Assembly (NCBI RefSeq): GCF_030272615.1
Contig: NC_081411.1
Coordinates: 216,892,154-216,956,153 of the forward strand
Length of the DNA: 64,000 nt
Direction of reading: 5' to 3'
Origin: Cryptomeria japonica
Taxonomy: Eukaryota > Streptophyta > Pinopsida > Cupressales > Cupressaceae
Of the stretch, positions 36,842 to 47,826 are shown one piece after another; position 1 is the first letter of the stretch; each line of letters starts with the position of its first letter. The translations under genes were made by a program, and so were the position numbers. The notes under the pieces were generated by a model. The model was not told the origin of the DNA. It was given only the letters and a program-made list of their open reading frames with translations, and ran no database searches.

Positions 36842-37056
36842 AACATATCAAAAGATAAGAAAAAAATAGCAGTCGCATGGGTCGAGGGCAGGAGTGAGGC
36901 ACAATTCAGGGGATGCGAGCAGCAATAGTAGGACGGCTAGCATGGTGATCAATGGCTCAGAATAGATGGGCAGGGAGGATGGTAGAAGGTGCCAAAATGG
37001 TGTGAAGTAATGGACTAGGAAATTACCAATTGAGACTTTTAGAGCAAAAATCAATA

Positions 37057-38943
37057 ATGGGTGGGCAGGCATATGGCAAATATGGACCAAGATTGGAGCA
37101 TGGCGGTAGGGTTCCTCAATTTCCCCTTCCACATCAGCATGATCAATATAAACCGCAATGGGTTTATGAGGACGATCGATGGGTCAATAAACTATACCAT
37201 CCCCGATCAAAGAAGAAAGTTTTCAACCAGTCATATCACAGATAGGTTAGGGCTCCATGACCAAGGGTGTGCAATAGGCAATTCAAGAGTAATTGGAGTA
37301 GAGAACCACCATGGTTTAAGCAAGGAACTAATCGGTGAATTCAAGCTATCAGCACTCTAAGAATGAATGGTCGATCTCTTTGCAAGAATAGAGAGACAAG
37401 GGTTTCCAAAAGGGAAGAGTGGGTGGTTCAGGAAAATAGTAACTCCAAAAGCGGATGCCTCAAATAATTGGAGATCGAAGCAAGAGAAGGATCAGGTGCA
37501 ACTAATAAACAATACCAAAGGGAAAGACATCAAGGGCAAAGACATTCTGGATGATGGAGAGGGACCCTCTTGAGGATCTGAGAAAATATGTTGATAAGTC
37601 CCCACAAGATTCCCCCTTTTCATTATTCATTGAAGAGGATACATTAAGGCAAAATAAAGAATTTCTAGGAAAAGTAGGCCTTTTTATTAAATGGGGAGGG
37701 AACAACAGGAAAAGTTGGGATGAAATTAGGTCATGGTGCTATGATCACTGGGGAAAGAACACTATGATTAAGGCAGTAGCGAATGGATTTTACATGGAAT
37801 CCTTTTCTTTCCATGAAGAAAAAGTAAAGGCACAAAGATCTACACCATTGTTCTTAGAAGGGGTTCAAATGCACCTCTGGGATTGGAAACCAAATTTTAA
37901 CCTGTGGACTATTTCAATAGCCAAAATATCATCATGGTTTCGCCTTTACAACTTACCAATGGAATATTGCAAAGAAGAGATTTTAGAGATATTTGGAGGA
38001 AATTGGGCAAGTTTCTCTTTATGGATAGGACTTTAGAGGATCGGAAGTTGGGATCGTGTTTAAAAATATGTGTGAGTGTTACAAATAATGTTGAGATCCC
38101 AACTGAGATTGAATTGGTATCTGATTTAGGCAGTTGGAAACAAGCAATTGTAAGGGAGGATATGTTGGATCTATGCCCCAGATGCAAGTCGGTAGTTCAT
38201 GGTGGAGACAAGTTTTTCTCCTTAGTCTCAGTGAATAGACTCAATAAGTTTTTCAGACTGGGGCACGTAAAGGGGAGAGGGGCATTGGAGGTGATTTGTC
38301 AGACATGGAGAAGGAATTGATTGATTTAATTTGGCTGGAAACGAAGGGGTTGGAGCCAAAGGGGGACTCATCGACTAAAGACAGAGACTTTGGTTTAGGA
38401 GTAATCTACTCGATAGGTAATGACGAAGGATTAGAATCACAAGGAAAAGATATTGTAAACAATGAGGAAGGTAACATTATGTTGGATACAATTAACAAAG
38501 CTAGAATCAACCTAAAATTGGAGGTCGATGGAAACCTAGGCTTATCAGAAACGTCCAATCTGGGTCAAGGGAACTCAATAGAGATGATGGCAACAAATCT
38601 CAAAGAGGTTGTGAGAGACACTGGAAATGTAGAGAGGGAAGATGAGGAAAATTTGGATACAATAGTACATTCTGAGAATACCACTGAGGAAGAGGAAAGT
38701 ATTAATTCAGACACTGATTTAGATAATAGTTTTGAGGATTTTCAAGCAAGTATTATGGAGGAAAGAGGTCTTGAGAAAATCCAATCAAATATAAAGACTC
38801 CCAAAATAAAATCAGCTAAACAGAAGGGACGCAAAACCAACAAAGTCAAACTGACAATGGTTGGGTGTGCAAAAGGGCAAACAAAGCTCTTCCAAACAAT
38901 TCTTAGAAATGGGAAAGAGTTACCCCTTCCTAAGGAGCCATGA
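37057..38943 (+). pseudogene. LINE ORF1 (DUF4283-like), disabled
   Basis: Begins at ATG 37057 (MGGQAYGKYG) and passes a stop at 37243. The frame is then regained in other phases: 37367-37573 and 37551-38036, the latter with NLWTISIAKISSWFRLYNLP, the core of the DUF4283 domain found in plant LINE ORF1 proteins. A third phase (to 38320) reads a damaged zinc knuckle region (LCPRCKS), and a fourth, from about 38296 to the stop at 38941-38943, gives an acidic then basic tail. At least three frameshifts are needed to read it through. The protein would bind LINE RNA. Its stop overlaps the ORF2 start codon. Confidence 0.7.
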
Positions 38944-38990
38944 GGATCATAATTTGGAATGCTAGGGGCTTAAACATCCCTAAAAAATGG

Positions 38991-41552
38991 TGTTGGCATT
39001 GTATTGTCATTGATGTCAACCGGTAATGGTGTCATTGATGTCAACCGGTATAGCATGTTATCGGTATAACATGGCACCGGTATGTATGGGGTGTTAACCA
39101 GTAAGTATTGGAGACTGGTATGGAATGTCAACCGGTGAGTGATGTGTTGGCAATGTATGGTTGTCAATTGGCAAGCATGTGACCAGTAAGAAAGAAAGGT
39201 TGAGCAAATGGAGAAAGTGCAAGCAATCGGTATGCAGTTGGATGTCATAAGCAAGACTTCCACCGGATGAAGATATGACCGACAGAGTTTGGGTTGTTGC
39301 AAGTTAGTAAGGTAGACAAAGGGGATGTCTATCGGGTTATGTGCTTGATTGAAGATGTTTTCTCAATGTCAGTAAAGTTAGGTTTAGTGCATTGGTCCAT
39401 CTACTCCCACCAGTAAGTGGTCATACTAAGCTTATCTCTTAACATGCATGGAATGCATCATAACCCTATGAGATAAGACAATTAGAGAAGTTGAAGGCAA
39501 GTGATTGAAGGCTTATACCGGATGACCATAGTGGAACATGAGGATGCCTCAGGTGCATGAAATTAGAGATATGCATCGGTTCAACAAGGGAGAGTATGAT
39601 GAGCTATCAGGACATAAGAGAAAGAATCAGTTGTGATGAGTTTGCCACTTTGGCAAATCGGTTGAGATGAGCTATGACCAATGAAGGAGAAGGGAAGGTC
39701 TTGCATCTGCAAACATGGAGTTACACTGGAAGGCAAGAATGTGCTACCACGATGCAGATGGAGATTGATGTTGCCATAGTTGGATACAACTAAAGTTTGT
39801 TGACATGGTGATTCTATGGGTGTCACCAGTGTGCAGACAAAAGTAATGTCATATGGTAAACACATATATCGGTCCGCTAGAAGATCTACATTGGATATTG
39901 TTGTTGTGTTGTGTCAACCGGTAAGTGACCAAAGAGGCAAAGGTGAAAGACTCTCACCTAATGAATGTATACATGGAGACCCACTCTAGTTACATGCAGT
40001 GGATTAGTATGTTTGGTGACCGGGAAAATATGATCCAACTGGCAGAACAAAGAAAAGCATGGTTCAAAGGTTAACCTCTTATTGTGTATAACGGGCAGGG
40101 TAAGAAGACCGGTAGTATTAGGAGAATACCAATTGTGTGTTGTGGTCGGTGACTCCTCCTAAACCGACATAGTGATCAGAGGTGGATGCCAACAAAGAAG
40201 ACACATGGACTCCAGGTGTCAAACATGCAGTGGTCGGTGAAGTGTGAGTCAATGAGGTAGCTGCCAAATGAGTTTGCATTTAATGTCAACCTCAAAAATC
40301 ATGGGTGAGTTGCAGAGGTTTGTGGATCGATGTAGAATGAAGATGAAAGGGATGCAGTGGTTGATGAAGGACATCCAGTTGTAGATCGGATTTGGAATAG
40401 GAAACAAAGAGATCATTTATTGTGATTGACAGAAGTAAGTCGATGATCAGTTTGTCGTGTTTGCTAAATATAGAAAACTTGTATTGGAAGAAAAGAGATA
40501 TGGTAGTTTCATCTGGTTTGTGGCAGGTTGTGAATCTCTAAGATGAGATCAAATCCGATCTAATTCACCTCCTGGTTGGTGAAGGAAACCCTAGCGCGCC
40601 AAGTTTGTAGTTATGTTTTGGCGGGAAGACTGATGGATAAATAAGCAGGAAAAATATTGAAAGTGATTGATGCTTCCAATGATGTTGTGATGTCGGATAA
40701 GAGTGTGTGAGTGTGCATCAGAGAGTTCATCGAAAATCATAGTGACTGAGTGTTGGAAGGTGTAACTGATAAGAGGGTTTGGCAAAGGTTTAACCGGTAA
40801 GGTTAAAGTAACCAGTAAGTTGCAAAAGTATAATAGTTGTGTGAATTGGCAAGGGAGAAATGCCAAGATAGCAGCAGAGACTCAAGGAGAGAAGGGTGAG
40901 TATCGGTGGGGATCGGACAAGGCAAAAACATAGCAGAAGTGGACCAGTAGTGTTAGAACCTTAAGAAGGCAGCAGTGATTGAAGCAGAACAGTGTGAGAA
41001 GAGTACCGATAGTTACAAGAGGTAGTGGATTAGAGAATAGTAAACCAGCAGAAAAGAGGTAGAGTCTGAACCGTTAAAGTTGCAGCAGAGAGTGAAGGTG
41101 AGCAGAGAACCGACAGAGAACAGAGCAAAGCTGAATCGGTAAAGAGATTATATGCAGAGGTTACATAACTCATTTCTAACCGAGTTATTAATTTTGTGTT
41201 GTTAACACTCATTGTAATCACTGAGTTGGTGCTCGATGGAGGGGTTGGTACTCCTTGGGTTGGTGCCCTAAACTTTGTAATACAGTGTTTATTCTGAGGC
41301 TAGATTGGAGCAGTAGACTCTAGCAATATTTCTCACCCAGTTTTTCCCATATTGGGTTTTCCTCGTACATCCAGTGTTATGTGATGTGTATTTGTGTGTT
41401 CTTGCATCTTGATGTCTTCTCCTGTCTCACCGGTATATTTACTGTGTTTGAACTACTAGCCAGTACATACTTTGAGGATTAAAAGGTTAAGGTTTTTGAT
41501 AACCACTAATTAACCCCCCACCCCCCCTCTTAGTGGCATCTTGTGTTCTACA
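38991..41552 (+). mobile_element. Solo LTR, 2562 bp, copia-like, inside LINE ORF2
   Basis: Starts TGTTGGCATTG and ends TTCTACA, with a perfect target duplication AATGG at 38986-38990 and 41553-41557. It contains no primer site, no coding region and no internal direct repeat, so it is best read as one LTR left by recombination between two. It shares the start, the 16-mer (39004-39019, partial second copy 39031-39044), ACCGGTA motifs and the terminal stem-loop with the copia element at 24 kb, but is otherwise diverged. At 2.56 kb it is long for a copia LTR. Orientation follows these shared landmarks. A very short non-autonomous element is the alternative. Confidence 0.85.
41503..41536 (+). promoter_or_regulatory. 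LTR-end stem-loop, solo LTR
   Basis: CCACTAA (41503-41509) pairs perfectly with TTAGTGG (41530-41536) over a loop of almost pure C. The first three base pairs differ from those of the 24-kb element, yet pairing is complete. The stem ends 16 bases before the LTR end. Confidence 0.65.
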
Positions 41553-44500
41553 AATGGTGCCTCTTCAGTCGCCAAATTGATACCAGCAGTGCCCACCTAA
41601 TTTTTATTCAAGAAACTAAATGGAGTAAGGAGGAATAGGAAAGTAGGATGAGATATTGGAGACAGTGGGGAGGATTTTTTGTGGAGTTGAATGGGGTTTC
41701 AGGAGGAATCGTGATTATGTGGAATCCAACAAAGACGACATGCTCTTTAAAGTTAGCACATCCAAATTGGATGATGATAACATAAAAATTATCAAGGGAA
41801 TAAAACCTAGAAAGTGATTAATGTGTACGGACCCATTTCTACAATTGCTAAGAGAGAGGTCTGGAGAGAAATAACCCTGGAGCTTAGTTCAAATAGGGAC
41901 GACAAAATCATTACAAGTGGAGACTTCAATTCCATGCTCAATAACTCAAAGATATAGGGAAGTTTAAGCATCTTGACCAGAATTCAGTTAAATTTTTAAA
42001 TTTGTGGATGATAATAAACTGAGAGAAGTAATTGCAAAAAATGGGAAGTTCACATTGACCAATAGAAGGCAGAGCTTTACCTGTATTGTAGATAAGTTGG
42101 ATAGATTTTTCCTATTCAGAAATTGGACTGAGGAATTAGAACTAGTAGAGGTCTCAATCCCACCTTTTAGTGGATCAGATCATTACCCGGTTCAACTATT
42201 ATTTGCTATGGATAACTATTCTGGTGGGTCTTCTTTCAAATTCAAAAAAATATGGATTAGAGACCCATCTTTGTATGAACTACTAACACAATGGTGGAAG
42301 GAAATTTGGGTTGGGAATCAATCTAACATGTTGTTATTTCACAAAAATCTATCACGCATCAAATGCAAATTGAAGGAATGGAATAAAATCCATTTTAAGA
42401 ACATTTTTGTTGAAAGTGCTCAAGTAAAAGGAGAATTGAGGAATTTGAATGTGATAATCATAAAAAATGGCATGAGGGAAGAGGATTTCAAGAAAGAGCA
42501 TGTTCTCAAGGCTGAGCAAGCATAAATTCTAGCTAGAGAAGAGCAGTATTGGAGTCGAAAATATAGGGAGGTGTGACTCAAGGAAGGGGATAGAAATACC
42601 AAGTTTTTTCACAAATCAACAATTATCAACAGAAATAGAAACAAAATTGTTGAATTCATTAGAGAGGATGGGTTAGTGGCATTGTCTAAAGAGGAGATCA
42701 ATCAAGAAATAGTCAACTACTTTCAGACCTTACTAAATTTGATCAACCATTATCAGGTAGTGGATAGGAATGATTTCCTTAATCAAATCCCGAGATTAAT
42801 ATTGGATGTAGAAAACAAGGAAATTCACAAACCGATTGATTTGGAAGAACTCAAAAAGGCTATTTTCTATTTGGCTCCAAATAAAGCTCCTAGACTGGAT
42901 GGTTTCCCTGCATGTTTCTGCCATCTATATTGGGAAATCCTTAAGGATGATTTATTGAAATCAGTAGAGGAATCAAGGAAGAAATATATTGTCTTGAGGG
43001 TTGTCAATCATACTTTCATTGCCCTCATTCCAAAGAAAAAATATGCTACCTATATGAGCGACTATCGACCTATTTATCTGTGCAATACTTTTAACAAGAC
43101 CATCACCAAAATAATTGCAAATAGGCTAAAGAAGTTCATTGGGAAGGTCATTTTAGAAGAACAAAGTGGTTTTGTGCCAAGGAGATCCATTGCAGGGGTA
43201 TCATTGTAGCCCATGAAGAAGTTCACACCACTAGGAAACTAAGGAAACCTAGCATGATAATCAAGTTAGACATCCTTAAAGCCTACGACTTGGTGAATAT
43301 GATTTTTTGTTGGATGTTCTAATTAGGTTTGGTTTTGAAAGATAATGGGTAGATTGAGTCAGAGCCTATATTGAAACCCCTAAATTCTCAATATTAGTCA
43401 AAGGATTGTCTCAAGGTTTCTTCAATACCTCTGGAGGGCTTAGGCAAGGTGATCCCCTATCTCATTTTCTATTCATCATCATGGCAAAGGCACTAGAGAG
43501 AAGCATTACACAGGATAGGGTGGATCGAAAGTGGTTTGGAATAGAGGTCACCCTGAGAGTGGAACTAGTAACTCATCAATAATTTGTTGATGACAAGTTA
43601 TTTTATTTGGGGAGGAAACAAGGAGAGAGGCTAGGGGTATTAGATCCATGTTGAATAATTATAGTAGGGCTTCAGGGCAATCAATAAACTAGAGGAAGTC
43701 AGAAGTCTTCTTCCCCAATGTGCAATTGGGATTGCAGAAGGACATAGCTCAGATTTTGGGCTTAAGAGTGGCAAATTCCCAGGGATATTTTTGGGTTTTT
43801 CCTTTATTCAAGGGTGTCAACAAAAGGTGTTATTAGGACAAGTTACTAGAAAGTTGCAAACAAAAAATGGAGCTCTGGAAAGGCAAATGGCTCATATCAG
43901 TGGGAAGGCTTTTGATGGTCAAAGTGTTCTTTTAGCGATCCTTATCTACCCAATGTTGTGCATGAAGATGCCAGCTTAGATTGAAGATAGTCTAAATCAT
44001 ATCATGCATAAATTCTTTTGGAGTGGGTCACATGACACACAGAAACATACCTTACTTATCTGGGATAAGGTGTGCAGGTCTCAAGATGCTAGAGGAGTTG
44101 GGATCAGGCAAGCTAGTATCATGAACTCGGTCTTAGGAGAAAAACTCACTTGGATGATGACCATGAGAAATCTAAAATGGCCAAGGATACATAAAAATAA
44201 ATACTTGGATTCAAAGGATCCCATCAGCATAATCAAGATCAGAAACCCTATGAGAGGATCCACAATCTGGAACTTTATTTGCAGTAGCGGGGAGATTATT
44301 ATAAATCACACAAAATGGGAAGTTCATAATGGTCGCTTGTCCTCCTTCTGAGAATATTCCTGGGACAGGCATCCAAAATTATGTAATAATCCAAATCTGC
44401 AGGAGATTAAGAGAAAACTACTAGGGTGTGGGGGAAACAGGTCTATGATTATGGAGAAGTAGTTAGGTCTGATGGTATAGAGAGATGGTGTTGGCAATCA

Positions 44501-46141
44501 TTGGAAGATATTAATGCACCCCAAACACAAAAAGAAATGCTCTCAAATATTCTAAGGGACAAACCTATTCCAGTTTCACATTTGAGAGACAATATCGAGT
44601 GGTGTGCCTTAGGCGATGGGGAATAAAAAGTAAAAATTGGGTACAAAATAAAGGAAGTTGCGAAGAACATTAATCAATGGCTTGTTAAACTCCTTTGGGG
44701 GAGAGATGTGTTACCCAAAGCTGGGGTTTTTTCCTGCCTAGCCTTATAAATAGAATCTTGACCTAGGACAAATTGGAGAGAATTGGATTCAAAGACCCAA
44801 TAGATGCATTATCTATAAGAGTAACTTGGAAATTGTGGATCATGTGTTATGGTCCTGCACATATGCCGAATTTTGTTGGAAAGAATTACTGAAGAAATTG
44901 GATTTTCATTATGTGAAACCTCTAAGTCTGAACAAATGGTTCACTTCTTAGCCTTGTCATCTATTTAAAGGGATGTTTAATAGAATATGGAAAGTGCTCC
45001 CTTCAACAATTGTTTGGGAGTTGTGGAAGGAGAGAAATCGCATGATTTTTAAAGAACAATCAATGTTCAGGGAGGTATTGGTTTAGAAAATGAAAGCCTC
45101 AATTATAGAGCTTGTAAATGAAGCTGCTATGAGAAAATATAAAAAAGAATAATTTATTCACAAATAGCGAACTGATGAAAAAATTTCCTAGATTTGTTGT
45201 CCCAAAGGGCTTTGACCCAGCACCCAAGGAATATATGGTAGATTTGTGGAAGGCCACTTTCTGGTAGGCTCCTGATTGAGGATGAATTAAAATGAATTTT
45301 GGTGAGGCTTCAATGGAAAATATAGGGCCTACAGGGATTGCCTGTGTGGCTCAAAATAAAAATAGAGTCATTATAGGTAAATCGGTAGAATACATTGAAG
45401 AAACAATGAACAATGTGGTCAAAATTAGGGCTTCCTTGAAAGGCCTCAAAGTGGGTAAGGGGTTGGGGGTTGATCGAATCTGTCTGGAAGGAGATTCACT
45501 CTTAGTAGTAAATGCTATTAGGAATGAATGGATGACAAGTTGGCATCTTTGGAGGTGGCTAAATCCCATTGTCAAGATATTAAACAGGCTCTCAAAATTC
45601 AAAAGTATTCATATCTACCATGACAAAAATGAGGTTGTGGATGAAATGGCAAATTTGGCCACAAGAAAGTTGGAATCTTATGAATTAAACCTTGATAAGT
45701 GTTGTACTTGAAGATTAAAAATGGTGTATTCAAGCTGCTTACAAATGATGATGGAAAGTTAGTTGGTGTACAACTCTCACAAATGAATTGATAGATCTCG
45801 ATGTGATGGGTGAGGTCGATTAGAGTGTGGATTTACACATGCCATACAAGGTGGACATCAGGAAAATACGGAGCTAAAATCATGAGAGGGGCATATTGAG
45901 GATACGAGCGGGTATGATTTCAATGTGGCATAGTCATGGGCATCCAAGTCATGAGAGAGGGATTATGAGAGCATTTGGCAACTCCTAGGCATATTTGGAG
46001 TATGATTTGGGGCATCACGACCATTATGGTGTGTATTCATGACAACCCACAGCCTTTTTGATCCATGGCTATTTATTTGCTAAAAAATTGGTAGAAGAGT
46101 GACATTGTACCAAGACAGTTTTTAGGAGTTGGATGTGGTCT

Positions 46142-47473
46142 TGTTGGAAGCAATGTAGCAAAATGAGAAGGGGGGGTGAATCAGTTTGCTCACAAACTCA
46201 ACACAACTCAAACTTAAATTCAAATATGATTATCAGCAATGAAAACATAAACCATCACCACATCAATAACACACATAACACCAAGAATTTTGACGTGGAA
46301 AACAAATTTAAGGGAAAAACCATGGCGGGAACCTACCAACAATGAGATAATACTTGTTAGAAGTAAATGTAAATATTACAGTGGGGAATGCACATGCATT
46401 CAGGCACACTTCCTAGAGCTCACTGCTCAAATATAAGAAGGGCTACAACCCTGAGGAAGACTCATTGTCTTGCAAAGATCAGACAACAATCTGGATTATA
46501 TAAACTTTGAAAATAGCATCTCCCAATGCCTGGTTTTAGTTCGTGTTAAGAACAGATACTCAAACTCTACTCTTTCCACTTCTTCACACTCTTTCACACT
46601 TCTCCTTTGACTGAAAGATCAATTCAATGTTCGCACATGCAGATACATCTCACAAATGAATATTGCATATATTTATACAAATCATCAACCTATATTTGAA
46701 GGTTAACTAAACCCTCAATATAAATTACAAAACAATAACCTCACACACTACAACAATACATGGGGACCAAAACAATGTTGGCTAAGACAAGGTCTAGACC
46801 CAAATTAATACCATAAATACGCAACACCTCCAACAATTACACCTCGATCATCTGCAACACACTACAATCACCAAGAATGTCACATAACACGAAGAACACC
46901 ACCAGATCAATAACGCGCACAACGATCAATATGGACCATCAACATGGATAGGACCTGATCTAGAGACATCCAAAAGAAATGTGAATTGCACTAAAAACAA
47001 CCGCAACATCACCACTTACTAGAATCTCTATCATCAATATATCGAACCTCAAGAACACACGTTGAACTAATTGTTAAACTGAAAGATTCACTTGTGGACT
47101 TCCAAATCATGAACCATTTGAATTAAGGACACATATGAATGTCCCAAACACCTTGTCAAATCTGCAAATCGAGATATAGCAATTCCAGAGCAATGCAAAG
47201 CATAAACCAGAATACTAAACAACATGAACAACTAAATATCAACCATAATACCAGACCTCATAGGTCGATCAAATCATCATGCGGATCACTGAAAATCTTG
47301 CTAAATCAACTAGAGATAAGTATCTCTAAACCCATCAAACCATAATAGCTGAACTATAACATACTGACCAAATCAACTCATTTAATCTTACTGCAACACT
47401 GCAATACACAGAAGAATATGTTGACATCAATGACAACACAACATTCCAGCAAACCTCTCAGTAGTAGCTAGTA
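46142..47473 (-). repeat. 3' LTR (left) of the minus-strand copia element
   Basis: The end at 47473 is set by the adjoining purine tract and by alignment with the right LTR; the terminal dinucleotide has become TA. The 16-mer (as TTGACATCAATGACAA) is at 47421-47436. Small frames inside are LTR by-products. Confidence 0.88.
46160..46187 (-). promoter_or_regulatory. LTR-end stem-loop, left copia LTR
   Basis: Plus-strand AAAATGA (46160-46166) faces TCAGTTT (46181-46187) with six of seven pairs; the loop is G-rich on this strand and C-rich on the coding strand. It is the most decayed of the seven copies. Confidence 0.45.
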
Positions 47474-47485
47474 ATCTCCTCCTTT
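47474..47485 (-). other. Polypurine tract of the minus-strand copia element
   Basis: Read on the minus strand, AAAGGAGGAGAT abuts the 3' LTR. Five more G-rich tracts lie upstream in element orientation, at about 47553, 47582, 47611, 47691 and 47742. Confidence 0.8.
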
Positions 47486-47826
47486 GGCATTGATAGAAAC
47501 ATATGAATGTTAAAAACAATCAATGAAAAGAAAGAAAACAACGACCAGCAATGTCCCCCTAATATTATGCACATAGCTTTCTCCCCCATAGGTTTTTTCA
47601 CATGTTTTTGTCCCCCTTTGACATCAATGCAAAAGGCACATACAACACAAATCTTGATTCTCTCACTCTTTACCAAATAATCTCCCCCCCTTAGGCACAC
47701 ACTCTAACAATTTTGAACATCTCAAACACACCACTAACTACTCCCCCTGAGTAGCAGCCTTAATCATCAATCTGTATTACAAGATATCTATGTGATGTCC
47801 ACTAGACTAATGCAACTCCATGCATC

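Larger units (their letters stand above)
38940..45711 (+). pseudogene. LINE ORF2: endonuclease, reverse transcriptase, RNase H; split by an LTR insertion
   Basis: The ATG at 38940 starts the apurinic-type endonuclease (IIWNARGLN); the frame breaks at 38990 by the solo LTR and resumes after 41557 with IQETKW, VYGP, GDFN and, at 42180, SDHYPV, all endonuclease landmarks. Reverse transcriptase follows: NKAPRLDGFP (about 42883), FIALIPKK, DYRP, EQSGFVPRRS, KLDILKAYD, GLRQGDPLS and the catalytic FVDD at 43583-43594. A cysteine/histidine domain (CIICKS, DHV, C) lies near 44815-44870. The RNase H domain (45292-45711) retains EGDS and VVDEMAN, but the first two catalytic acids appear replaced (NFGEAS for NFDGAS; K for E in NNVVKIRA). 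Many stops and shifts. It would nick target DNA and reverse-transcribe the LINE RNA in place. Confidence 0.9.

Noticed and set aside
42420-42602. Minus-strand frames within LINE and copia coding regions
   Set aside because: Antisense shadows of recognised reverse transcriptase, endonuclease and integrase sequence.
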